Below, piece after piece: positions 53,363 through 64,000 of a stretch of 64,000 bases of DNA. The notes beneath the pieces were generated by a model, which saw nothing but the letters and a program-made list of their open reading frames with translations, did no database searches and was not told the DNA's origin. The translations under genes were made by a program, and so were the position numbers. Origin of the DNA: Petunia secreta (lineage: Eukaryota > Streptophyta > Magnoliopsida > Solanales > Solanaceae); assembly GCA_029990175.1 (NCBI GenBank), contig JARKIP010000023.1:24447501-24511500 (forward strand), given 5' to 3'. Positions within the stretch are counted from its first letter, which is position 1. Each line of letters begins with the position of its first letter.

Positions 53363-53370
53363 TATAAAAG
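53363..53370 (+). promoter_or_regulatory. TATA box of the solo LTR
   Basis: TATAAAAG within GCTATAAAAGGCC, about 870 bases into the LTR. It fits a U3 promoter; transcription would start some 30 bases downstream. Splice-donor-like AGGTAAGT follows at 53847-53854. Confidence 0.55.
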
Positions 53371-54395
53371 GCCATTTCGGGCCATTTCGGTTCATAACTT
53401 ATAAAAATCATTTGGTGAGCTCTTGAGGCGATTTTTGGGTATTTCTTGAAGACCCAATCATACTTACACTTAAGGTAAGCCCTTTCAATCCATCTTTATG
53501 TTGATTAAGACAAGAATCAAAGGGTTGATTCTTGGAAATAGGTTAGAACCCTAGATTCTTAAGAATTGGGGAAAGACATCGAGCAAGGCTCGCATGTGGA
53601 ATCTAAGTGTACTTTTGGACTGACGGGAGCGTGGGGAGTCCGGAAAAGTACATTTTGTAAATTTAGGGCTCGGCCCTACCCGGGGGCATTTTGGTAATTT
53701 TTACTCTAGGATGCCTATAGGCTTAAATAGCTATAATTGAGCACTCATATGTGCTATATCTTGTCTTAATAGACCTAGTAGAGAGTCCTTCGCAGACAAG
53801 GCGAGCGGGAAAGGAGATTCTTCCCGGCATTTGAGCCCGAATTTCGAGGTAAGTGAGACTTGACCTCTATTGTGCTTGTGGACTCTTCCTTCATGCTAGT
53901 ATGCTTCATGTACGCATATATATACCTAACAATGGTTAGGATTAATGATGTGAATTACTTGCTATTATTGTTTGTTATAAATAGCGAGATTGTGACTCGA
54001 CCGAGGTATGTGCCGGTCTAAACGCTACGTCGAGGTAGCTTAAATTTATATCGTAGTAACGCTTGCTACGCCATGCTTAGATAGCAAGAACTTGGGACAT
54101 GGCCGAGGATGTTGCCGGCATGTCATGATAAATGTCTTGCCGAGGATTTTGCCGGCTTTTGTATGATATTGGTACTTGATTTGTTCACGTGCCGGGTTGG
54201 GTAGTGCTGTCTATACGTAACCTTGGGTTGGACGACATGGGAGTAGGGATTGTACCCCCAAACTGTGGTCGGGTTAACCTTCGCCTTACGTTCAGCTAGC
54301 ATAACCAACCTGGGTTACGGTGACTGTGAAATATTATCTTTATTAATATTTCTGTTATTGTTATTAATGTCGTGGATATTAATACTGTTAGAGGG

Positions 54396-54565
54396 ACACT
54401 TGACAGGGGGTGTGGTGTCGCCTATACTATGAGATGTGTCACACTTGACAGGGGGTGTGGTGTGGACACTTGATCTTTGAGATGTGACATACTTGACAGG
54501 GGGTGTGGTGTGGTCACTTGATTTATTGAGATACGACGCACTTGACAGGGGGTGTGGTGCGATCG
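54396..54565 (+). repeat. Minisatellite in the solo LTR
   Basis: Four copies of ACTTGACAGGGGGTGTGGTG separated by variable ~25-30-base spacers containing GAGAT. The period is about 46-50. Confidence 0.9.
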
Positions 54566-55310
54566 TAGACAGATTTGAGATGAGCCAACGACTACGGGTC
54601 GTTGGTCTACTTATTCATGATTGTGATAGTGACTTCGGGTCACGGTATATGGTTGATACTTAGTAGTGGTGTTGCTAGTCCATTGTAGGTCTAGGTTAGT
54701 CAGCACGGGAGTAGAGATTGGACCTCCAAACCGCCGCTGAGTTGACCTATGCCTTACGTTGGATGGGCATAATCCTTGACACTTCTGGTTACTACTTGTG
54801 TGTATGGAATGTGTTACATCTATTTGTGATTTCACTACTTTATTGTATGATTACTATAGTATGTTGTTGCTTATGATGCATGTAGCGACTTGTCCCGCAA
54901 GGGTACCTTAGCGGGCCTGTCGGTGATCATACTGGGCTTCGGCTCATAACTTACTCTGCTACGTGCGCAGGTCCTTCATCCAGTCAGCAGCCCGGACGTT
55001 AGCGGTTCCCGAGGCTTCTGAGACTTTTGATTGAGGTGAGCCGACCACACAGACCGTGGTGGCATACCGCCGGAGTCACTTAGAGATAGGACTCAGATTT
55101 CTTTGATGTATATTCATACTTTATTGAGTCCCTCTTAGAATGCTCCAATTCTTTTGTGGATATATTCTTTTGGACTTCACCCTTTTATATTTATATATCC
55201 ATTTATGATCTTTTCACATTATTGTTCTTTTCCGCATCTTGTTTCATTGGTTCGCCTAGGCAAATGTTGTTTAGGTGCCATCACGAGCCCTTGAAAATTG
55301 GGTCGTGACA

Positions 55311-55315
55311 CAAAC
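55311..55315 (+). other. Target site duplication, right copy
   Basis: CAAAC, matching 52490-52494. The satellite unit resumes with ATACGTAATAAAC. Confidence 0.95.
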
Positions 55316-56048
55316 ATACGTAATAAACTAAAATAATATATTAAGATCATTACCTGAATGTTTCGGGGTAAAAATTCTACTATTCTCGGCCCCTTTTTGC
55401 ATTTTCTTGCATTTATTACACTGTGTTTCCTCTTTTTATATTGTTTCTGATGTATGTACGTCTCTTTCCGAAATGGAAGACAAAGGATTAACTTAATCCC
55501 TTTGTCCACCGACTCCAATTCTATATTTTCTCTTTTTCCTTTTTTTTTTCCTTTAAAATTCGCTGCTACGATAAAAATTAAAATGGTACCCTACGATTTT
55601 CGAAATAATCACAACTTTTGCAAACAAGTTATACAAAATATATATAACATACTCGCGAAGGCGGATCTCAAATTGGACTCCCGAAACTCAAGATGCGAAT
55701 TTAAATAGAAAAAGTCAAATTATTTAACTTTCGGCATTTTAGCGGAAACTAGCCGAACAATATCGAAATTCACTTTCGAAAGCATAAAAAAATCACAAAT
55801 AACCATACGAAGCTAACGGCGCTTTCAGATTTCGAATCGGAGCTCATTCGGCAAAACCGAGCTCTAAAATCTCTTTTTAATATTTATCGCCAATAAAAAC
55901 TGAAACCTTCTTCCGATGCCTACCAAACGAGGTCTGATTTAGCTCAAATTTTACATACAAGTCCTAATGGATATTACGAATATTTTAAAATTATCGGCAT
56001 GCCAATCGGAGTCCTAACTTCCGAACGACTGACCGAGCTCGTTTCATT

Positions 56049-58560
56049 ATGCAATGTGATGCAATAATAACCCTTCACCGGTGCGGGACTCTCATCGACA
56101 ACCGGGAAGTCGATGCCAACTCACAGCCAGAGTACAATGCTCAGGTCCTCAATGCAATACCAACAACAGGACATAACATATAATACACAATGTAAATTCC
56201 AAGCTAAGGCATAAGGAATACGCCTATCGGCAGCTACACACGTAAAGAACACGTGGTAGAAAATCCACGAGGCCAGGTGCCTCCAAAGAAATGGATATAA
56301 ACACTTACCTTGTTACAAAGTTAGTACAATTACTCAATATCCGCTTTGTCCTTTGAATTCATTGGCAAACGATCCAACTCTATTCAATAAGCAGATAAAA
56401 TATATCAAATTAGGCTAAAGGCTTCATTCCTCACATCTTAGGGCAATCCAGGTAGGAACCTGATACCCTATTCGCATACGCAATACGCAGGCCAGGCCTA
56501 TATACAGGGTTTAAGGTCACATAACCAAACCCCAAATAATATACATGTATATGTTGCCCATAACTCACTGAGTACGAATATATAATCAATTTCATTATCG
56601 GGGTCCATTTAACCCTTCAAACTATTAATTGAACTTGTTAAAACGATGTCTAATATTCTAAGTTTTAACGTTAAAATATATTCAAACATACGTAATAAAC
56701 TAAAATAATATATTAAGATCATTACCTGAATGTTTCGGGGTAAAAATTCTACTATTCTCGGCCCCTTTTTGCATTTTCTTGCATTTATTACACTGTGTTT
56801 CCTTTTTTTTTTTTTTCTGATGTATGTACGTATCTTTCCGAAATGGAAGACAAGGGATTAACTTAATCCCTTTGTCTACCGACTCCAATTCTATATTTTC
56901 TCTTTTTCCTTTTTTTTTTCCTTTAAAATTCGCTGCTACGATAAATATTAAAATGGTACCCTACGATATTCGAAATAATCACAACTTTTGCAAACAAGTT
57001 ATCCAAAATATATATAACATACTCGCAAAGGCGGATCTCAAATTGGACTCCCGAAACTCAAGATACGAATTTAAATGGAAAAAGTCAAATTATTTAACTT
57101 TCGGTATTTTAGCGGAAACTAGCCGAACATTATCGAAATTCACATTCGAAAGCTTAAAAAAATCACAAATAATCATACGAACCTAACGGCGCTTTCGGAT
57201 TTCGAATCGGAGCTCATTCGGCAAAACCGAGCTCTAAAATCTCTTTTTAATATTTATCGCCAATAAAAACTGAAACCTTCTTCCGATGCCTACCAAACGA
57301 GGTATGATTTAGCTCAAATTTTACAGACAGGTCCTAATGGATATTACGAATATTTTAAAATTATCGGCAGCTACACACGTAAACAACACGTGGTAGAAAA
57401 TCCACGAGGCCAGGTGCCTCCAAAGAAATGGATATAAACACTTACCTTGTTACAAAGTTAGCACAATTACTCAACAACCGCTTTGTCCTTTGAATTCATC
57501 TCCAAACGATCCAACTCTATTCAATAAGCAGAAAAATATATCAAATTAGGCTAAAGGCTTCATTCCTCACATCTTACGGCAATCCAGGTAGGAACCTGAT
57601 ACCCTATTCGCATACGCAATAGGCATGCCAGGCCTATATACAGGGTTTAAGGTCACATAACCAAACCCCAAATAATATACATGTATATGTTGCCCATAAC
57701 TCACTGAGTATGAATATATAATCCATTTCATTATCGGGGTCCATTTAACCCTTCAAACTATTAATTGAACTTGTTAAAACGATGTCTAATATTCTAAGTT
57801 TTACCGTTAAAATATATTCAAACATACGTAATAAATTCAAATAATATATTAAGATCATTACCTGAATGTTTCGGGGTAAAAATTCTACTATTCTCGGCCC
57901 CTTTTTGCATTTTCTGGCATTTATTACACTGTGTTTCCTCTTTTTTTTTTTTTTATGTTTGATGTATGTACGTATCTTTCTGAAATGGAAGACAGGGGAT
58001 TAACTTAATCCCTTTGTCCACCGACTCCAATTCTATATTTTCTCATTTTCCTTTTTTTTTCCTTTAAAATTCGCTTCTACGATAAAAATTAAAATGGTAC
58101 CCTACGATATTCGAAATAATCACAACTTTTGCAAACAAGTTATACAAAATATATATAACATACTCGCGAAGGCGGATCTCAAATTGGACTCCCGAAACTC
58201 AAGATGTGAATTTAAATAGAAAAAGTCAAATTATTTAACTTTCGGCATTTTAGCGGAAACTAGCCGAACAACATCGAAATTCACTTTCGAAAGTTTAAAA
58301 AAATCACAAATAATCATACGAACCTAACGGCGCTTTTGGATTTCGAATCGGAGCTCATTCGGCAAAACCGAGCTCTAAAATCTCTTTTTAATATTTATCG
58401 CCAATAAAAACTGAAACCTTCTTACGATGCCTACCAAACGAGGTCTGATTTAGCTCAAATTTTACAGACAGGTCCTAATGGATATTACGAATATTTTAAA
58501 ATTATCAGCACGCCAATCGGAGTCCTAACTTCTAAAACGACTGACCGACGTCGTTTCATT
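56049..58560 (-). repeat. Array units 35-36, fused by a deletion
   Basis: Two units occupy 2512 bases, about 230 short. At 57362-57369 the sequence passes from the end of unit 35 to the early part of unit 36 through a shared TATCGGCA, removing the unit boundary. Confidence 0.9.
57362..57369. other. Deletion scar with 8-base microhomology
   Basis: TATCGGCA occurs once near the end of a unit (before CGCCAATCGG) and once early in the next (before GCTACACACG). Here a single copy joins the two flanks, with about 230 bases lost. Confidence 0.9.
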
Positions 58561-61195
58561 ATGCAATGTGATGCAATAATAACCCTTCACCGGTGCGGGA
58601 CTCTCATCGACAGCCGCGAAGTAGATGCCAACTCACAGCCAGAGTACAATGCTCAGTTCCTCAATGCAATACCAACAACAGGACATAACATATAATACAC
58701 AATGTAAATTTCAAGCTAAGGCGTAAGGAGTGCGCCTATCGGCAGCTACACACGTAAAGAACACGTGGTAGAAAATCCACGAGGCCAGGTGCCTCCAAAG
58801 AAATGGATATAAACACTTACCTTGTTACAAAGTTAGCAAAATTACTCAACAACCGCTTTGTCCTTTGAATTCATTGCCAAACGATCCAAGTCTATTCAAT
58901 AAGCAGAAAAATATATCAAATTATGCTAAAGGCTTCATTACTCACATCTTACGGCAATCCAGGTAGGAACCTGATACCCTATTCGCATACGCAATACGCA
59001 GGCCAGGCCTATATACAGGGTTTAAGGTCACATAACCAAACCCCAAATAATATACATGTATATGTTACCCATAACTCACTGAGTATGAATATATAATCAA
59101 TTTCATTATCGGGGTCCATTTAACCCTTCTAACTATTAATTGAACTTGTTAAAACGATGTCTAATATTCAAAGTTTTACCGTTAAAATATATTATAACAT
59201 ACGTAATAAACTCAAATAATATATTAAGATCATTTCCTGAATGTTTCGGGGTAAAAATTCTACTATTCTCGGCCCCTTTTTGCATTTTCTGGCATTTATT
59301 ACAATGTGTTTCCACTTTTTTTTTTTTTTTTTTTTTTGTGTTTGATGTATGTACGTATCTTTCTGAAATGGAAGACAAGGGATTAACTTAATCCCTTTGT
59401 CCACCGAATCCAATTCTATATTTTCTCATTTTCTTTTTTTTTCCTTTAAAATTCGCTGCTACGATAAAAATTAAAATGGTATCCTACGATATTCGAAATA
59501 ATCATAACTTTTGCAAACAAGTTATACAAAATATATATAACATACTCGCGAAGGAGGATCTCAAATTGGACTCCCGAAACTCAAGATGCGAATTTAAATA
59601 GAAAAAGTCAAATTATTTAACTTTCGGCATTTTAGCGGAAACTAGCCGAACAACATCGAAATTCACTTTTGAAAGTTTAAAAAAATCACAAATAATCATA
59701 CGAACCTAACGGCGCTTTCGGATTTCGAATCGGAGCTCATTCGGCAAAACCGAGCTCTAAAATCTCTTTTTAATATTTATCGCCAATAAAAACTGAAACC
59801 TTCTTACGATGCCTACCAAACGAGGTCTGATTTAGCTCAAATTTTACAGACAGGTCCTAATGGATATTACGAATATTTTAAAATTATCGGCACGCCAATC
59901 GGAGTCCTAACTTCCGAAACGACTGACCGAGGTCGTTTCATTATGCAATGTGATGCAATAATAACCCTTCACCGGTGCGGGACTCTCATCGTCAGCCGGG
60001 AAGTAGATGCCAACTCACAGCCAGAGTACAATGCTCAGTTCTTCAATGCAATACCAACAACAGGACATAACATATAATACACAATGTAAATTCCAAGCTA
60101 AGGCGTAGGGAGTGCGCCTATCGGCAGCTACACACGTAAAGAACACGTGGTAGAAAATCCATGAGGCCAGGTGCCTCCAAAGAAATGGATATAAACACTT
60201 ACCTTGTTACAAAGTTAGCACAATTACTCAACAACCGCTTTGTCCTTTGAATTCATTGCCAAACGATCCAACTCTATTCAATAAGCAGAAAAATATATCA
60301 AATTAGGCTAAAGGCTTCATTCCTCATATCTTAGGGCAATCCAGGTAGGAACCTGATACCCTATTCGCATACGTAATACGGAGGCCAGGCCTATATACAG
60401 GGTTTAAGGTCACAAAAGCAAACCCCCAAATAACAACATGTATATGTTGCCCATAACTCACTGAGTACGAATATATAATCAATTTCATTATCGGGGTCCA
60501 TTTAACCCTTCAAACTATTAATTGAACTTGTTAAAATGATGTCTAATATTCTAAGTTTTACAGTTAAAATATATTCAAACATACGTAATAAACTCAAATA
60601 ATATATTAAGATTCTTTCCTGAATGTTTCGGGGTAAAAATTCTACTATTCTCGGCCCCTTTTTGCATTTTCTGGCATTTATTACACTGTGTTTCCTCTTT
60701 TTTTTTTTGTGTTTGATGTATGTACGTATCTTTCTGAAATGGAAGACAAGGGATTAACTTAATCCCTTTGTCCACCGACTCCAATTCTATATTTTCTCTT
60801 TTTATTTTTTTTCCTTTAAAATTCGCTGCTACGATAAAAATTAAAATGGTACCCTACGATATTCGAAATAATCACAACTTTTGCAAACAAGTTATAAAAA
60901 ATATATATAACATACTCGCAAAGACGGATCTCAAATTGGACTCCCGAAACTCAAGATGCGAATTTAAATAGAAAAAGTCAAATTATTTAACTTTCGGCAA
61001 AACCGAGCTCTAAAATCTTTTTTTAATATATATCGCCAATAAAAACTGAAACCTTCTTCCGATGCCTACCAAATGAGGTCTGATTTAGCTCAAATTTTAC
61101 AGACAGGTCCTAATGGATATTACGAATATTTTAAAATTATCGGCACGCCAATCGAAGTCCTAACTTCCGAAACGACTGACCGAAGTCGTTTTATT
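58561..61195 (-). repeat. Array units 37-38
   Basis: Unit 37 is 1382 bases, with a 22-base T-run (59316-59337). Unit 38 is only 1253 bases because about 120 bases are missing at 60993-60999, where TTTCGGCA passes straight into AAACCGAGCTC. Confidence 0.9.
60993..60999. other. Deletion scar with 7-base microhomology
   Basis: TTCGGCA occurs twice in a normal unit (before TTTTAGCGG and before AAACCGAGC). Here one copy joins the flanks, with about 120 bases lost. Confidence 0.9.
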
Positions 61196-62567
61196 ATGAA
61201 ATGTGATGTAATAATAACCATTCACCGGTGCGGGACTCTCATCGATAGCCGGGAAGTAGATGCCAACTCACAGCCAGAGTACAATGCTCAGTTCCTCAAT
61301 GCAATACCAACAACAGGACATAACATATAATACACAATGTAAATTCAAAGCTAAAGCTTAAGGAGTGCGCCTATCGGCAGCTACACACGTAAAGAACACG
61401 TGGTAGAAAATCCACGAGGCCAGGTGCCTCCAAAGAAATGGATATAAACACTTACCTTGTTACAAAGTTAGCACAATTACTCAACAACCGCTTTGTCCTT
61501 TGAATTCATTGCAAAACGATCCAACTCTATTCAATAAGCAGAAAAATATATCAAATTAGGCTAAAGGCTTCATTCCTCACATCTTAGGGCAATCCAGGTA
61601 GGAACCTGATACCCTATTCGCATACGCAATACGCAGGCCAGGCCTATATACAGGGTTTAAGGTCACATAGCCAAACCCCAAATAATATACATGTATATGT
61701 TGCCCATAACTCACTGAGTACGAATATATAATCAATTTCATTATCGAGGTCCATTTAACCCTTCAAACTATTAATTGAACTTGATAAAACGATGTCTAAT
61801 ATTCTAAGTTTTACCGTTAAAATATATTCAAACATACGTAATAAACTAAAATAATATATTAAGATCATTACCTGAATGTTTTGGGGTAAAAATTCTACTA
61901 TTCTCCGGCCCCTTTTTGCATTTTCTTGCATTTATTACACTGTGTTTCCTCTTTTTTTTTTTTGTTTCTGATGTATGTACGTATCTTTCCGAAATGGAAG
62001 ACAAGGGATTAACTTAATCCCTTTGTCCACTGACTCCAATTCTATATTTTGTCTTTTTCCTTTTTTTTTTTCCTTTAAAATTCGCTGCTACGATAAAAAT
62101 TAAAACGGTACCCTACGATATTCGAAATAATCCCAACTTTTGCATACAAGTTATACAAAATATATATAACATACTCGCGAAGGCGGATCTTAAATTGGAC
62201 TCCCGAAACTCAAGATGCGAATTTAAATAGAAAAAGTCAAATTATTTAACTTACGGTATTTTAGCGGAAACTAGCCGAACAATCTCGAAATTCACTTTTG
62301 AAAAATCAAAAAGTCACATATAATCATACGAACCTAACGGCACTTTTGGATTTTGAATCGGAGGTCATTCACCAAAACCGAGCTCGAAAATCTCTTTTTA
62401 ATATTTATCGACAATAAAAACTGAAACCTTCTTCCGATGCCTACCAAACGAGGTCTGATTTAGCTCAAATTTTACAGACAGGTCCTAATGGATTTACGAA
62501 TATTTTAAAATTATCGGCACGCCAATCGGAGTCCTAACTTCCGAAACGACTGACTGAGGTCGCTTCA
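61196..62567 (-). repeat. Array unit 39 (right edge)
   Basis: A full unit whose last ~350 bases carry the diverged edge variant (AATCTCGAAATTC, GGAGGTCATTCACC) also present in the partial unit at 8937-9354. It ends with CGCTTCA joined to a minisatellite fragment, as unit 2 does. Confidence 0.9.
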
Positions 62568-62750
62568 GGAATCCTCCTATATAATATAAACCAGAGGCAG
62601 ATCTCAAATCGGACTCTCGGAACTCACTATGAAAATTAAATAGAAAAAGTTGAAATTATTTAAGTTTCGGTATTTTAGCGAAAACTAGCCGAACAATCTC
62701 GAAATTCACTTTTGAAAAATCACAAAAGTGACAAATAATCATACGAACCT
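62568..62750 (-). repeat. Truncated unit before the orientation switch
   Basis: It starts with the same minisatellite fragment (CCTCCTATATAATATAAACC) and diverged edge variant as 8937-9354. It is cut after CATACGAACCT, where the inverted copy begins. Confidence 0.85.
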
Positions 62751-64000
62751 CGGTCAGTCGTTTCTGAAGTTAGGACTCCGATTGGCGTGCTGATAATTTT
62801 AAAATATTCGTAAGGTCCATTAGGACTTGTCTGTAAAATTTGAGCTAAATCAGACCTCGTTTGGTAGGCATCGGAAGAAGGTTCAGTTTTTATTGTCAAT
62901 AAATATTAAAAAGAGATTTTTGAGCTCGGTTTGGGCGAATGAGCTCCGATTCAAAATCTGAAAGCGCCGTTAGGTTCATATGATTATTTGTGACTTTTAT
63001 AATTTTTCGAAAGTGAATTTCGATGTTGTTCGGCTAGTTCCGCAAAAAATGCCGAAAGTTAAATAATTTGACATTTTTCTTTTAAATTCGCATCTTGAGT
63101 TTCGGGAGTCGGATTTGAGATCCGTCTTCGTGAGTATGTTACATATATTTTCTATAACTTACTTGAAAATTTTGGGATCATTTCGACTTCTCTAGGGTTC
63201 TATTTTAATTTTAATCGTCGTAGCGAATTTATAAAAAAAAAAAATAAAAAATAAAAGAGAAAAAGTCAAAATGGAAAAGTCGGTCAAGGGATTACTCCCT
63301 TATATGCAGTAGCTATGGTACATATCAGAAACATTACAAAAACGCACAGAAAGAAAAAAATTAGAAAAGAGAGAAGGAAAAAGGGAAAAAGGAGTGGAAA
63401 AATAGTGGAATTTCTACCCCAAATCTTCAGGTAATGATGTTAACTCATTATCTTAGCTTATTACGTGTGTTTGAATATATTTTTATGGTAAAAATAGGGA
63501 TATTAGACATCGCCCTAATGACGTAAATTGATAGTTTAAAGGGTCAATTGGACCCCGATGATGGAAATGATTATATATTCGCACTCAGTGAGTTATGGGC
63601 AACATATAAATGTAATTTATTTAGGGATTGGTTATGGGACTTTGAACCCTGTATATAGGCCTGGTCTGCGTATTGCGTATACGAATAGGGTATCAGGTTC
63701 CTAACTGGATTGCCCTAAAACATAAGGAATGAAGCCTTTAGCTTTATTTGATATAATTTTTCTGCTTATTGAATAGAAAGAGATCGTTTGGCAACTAATT
63801 CAAAGGAAAAAGCAGTGGTTGAGTAACAGGACTAGCTTTGGAATACGTTAAGTGTTTATATTCATTTCTTTGGAGGCACTTGGCCTCGTGGATTTTCTAC
63901 CACGTGTTCCTTACGTGTGTAGCTGCCGATAGGCGTACTCATTACGCCTTAGCTTTGGATTTACATTCTACATTATATATTATGTCCTGTTATTGCTATT
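62747..64000 (+). repeat. Inverted, diverged copy of the LTR 5' half (runs off the window)
   Basis: From CGGTCAGTCGTTTC on, the sequence is the reverse complement of the array units in the same internal order, from LTR terminus to the CACGTGTTC, GTGTAGCTGCCGATAGG and TATGTCCTGTTATTG blocks. It is clearly more diverged from array units than they are from one another. It has a substantially different purine/A-rich middle (about 63230-63420) and a GGTCCATTAGGACTTGTCTG form shared with the left-edge LTR at 1-98. It could be an unhomogenised unit or the LTR of another element in the opposite orientation. Confidence 0.92.

Larger units (their letters stand above)
52495..55310 (+). mobile_element. 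Solo LTR of a Ty3/gypsy-type retrotransposon (2816 bp)
   Basis: It begins TGTAACGACCC and ends GGGTCGTGACA, the inverted termini expected of an LTR with TG...CA ends. It is flanked by a perfect 5-base target duplication. It contains no PBS, purine tract or coding domain, so it is one LTR left after recombination between the two LTRs of a full element. The 5' ~650 bases align by eye with the reverse complement of the satellite unit, though with many differences, so it belongs to a related but distinct family. The intact target duplication and termini imply that it is younger than the array unit it hit. The family within Ty3/gypsy (perhaps the long-LTR chromovirus type) is a guess. Confidence 0.92.
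51857..56048 (-). repeat. Array unit 34, split by a solo LTR
   Basis: The unit is interrupted at 52494. Removing the 2816-bp insert and one copy of the 5-base duplication leaves 1371 bases, the normal length, so nothing else was lost on insertion. Confidence 0.95.
6224..62567 (-). repeat. LTR-derived satellite array, 39 units of ~1.37 kb
   Basis: Unit starts, taken at ATGCAATGTG, are 6224, 7571, 9355, 10728, 12098, 13468, 14836, 16208, 17579, 18952, 20324, 21696, 23069, 24435, 25808, 27174, 28540, 29905, 31277, 32648, 34019, 35392, 36748, 38120, 39490, 40861, 42232, 43604, 44976, 46344, 47716, 49089, 50473, 51857, 56049, about 57370 (truncated), 58561, 59943 and 61196. Most intervals are 1365-1373. 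On the minus strand each unit begins with TGAAACGACC, an LTR-like terminus. It is alignable to the U3 part of the solo LTR at 52495, for example over GAGCTCCGAT, CCGTTAGGTT and the GAGTT-C-GGAG-TCC to CGTAGGGT block. No unit carries a protein domain. The strand given is that of the LTR sense. Confidence 0.95.

Noticed and set aside
54123..54835. Small ORFs within the solo LTR (54123-54308, 54250-54432, 54611-54835)
   Set aside because: They overlap the LTR minisatellite and flanking LTR sequence; LTRs of this type are non-coding and no domain is seen.
52495..55310. The insert as a DNA transposon, because of its ~11-base inverted termini
   Set aside because: TG...CA ends, a 5-base target duplication, a TATA box in the expected place and homology to LTR U3 fit an LTR better; no transposase is present.
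6224..62567. Regularly spaced repeats as a CRISPR array
   Set aside because: The whole 1.37 kb is repeated with no unique spacers, no cas genes are present, and the DNA is plant.
6224..62567. Ribosomal DNA spacer repeats
   Set aside because: No rRNA gene sequence is seen anywhere in the window, and the unit aligns with LTR sequence instead.

Overview
The window is nuclear plant DNA made almost entirely of repeats, and I find no intact protein-coding gene. Decayed Ty3/gypsy and Ty1/copia fragments, primer-binding sites complementary to initiator tRNA-Met, and LTR ends of the type GGGTCGTGACA point to a dicot. The LTR sequence style suggests Solanaceae, but that is inference from memory and not a database result.

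Layout. Positions 1-98 are a diverged LTR 5' end (LTR sense on the minus strand) followed by a candidate polypurine tract. Positions 99-4126 are the decayed interior of a minus-strand Ty3/gypsy element: a gag/gag-pro remnant at 2470-3400 and a primer-binding site at 4113-4124. It is interrupted by plus-strand fragments: a Ty1/copia RNase H piece, a Ty3/gypsy integrase zinc finger, and an LTR-end/PBS scar. Positions 4127-6223 hold the 3' half of the LTR in two tandem, unequal copies with several minisatellites. Positions 6224-62567 are a tandem array of 39 units, mostly 1365-1373 bp. On the minus strand each unit corresponds to the 5' (U3) half of an LTR and begins at the LTR terminus. One unit is split at 52495-55310 by a 2816-bp solo LTR of a related but distinct Ty3/gypsy family, with a perfect 5-bp target duplication. 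At 62747-62750 the repeat flips orientation, and a diverged copy of the LTR 5' half runs on the plus strand to the window end.

Main interpretation. The satellite is derived from an LTR. The 5' half of an LTR of about 2.7 kb (about 1.37 kb of U3 plus about 1.32 kb of 3' half still present next door) was tandemly amplified. The remaining LTR half, PBS and gag remnant of a likely parent element still adjoin the array. The solo LTR inside the array is alignable by eye to the reverse complement of the satellite unit, and it supplies independent evidence that the unit is LTR U3.

The array shows multi-unit duplications at several offsets (about 6.8, 12.3, 16.4 and 34.2 kb), a highly homogenised core at about 21-31 kb, diverged edges, microhomology deletions and variable poly-T tracts. 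The short ORFs that recur once per unit are by-products of the repeat and are not annotated as genes.
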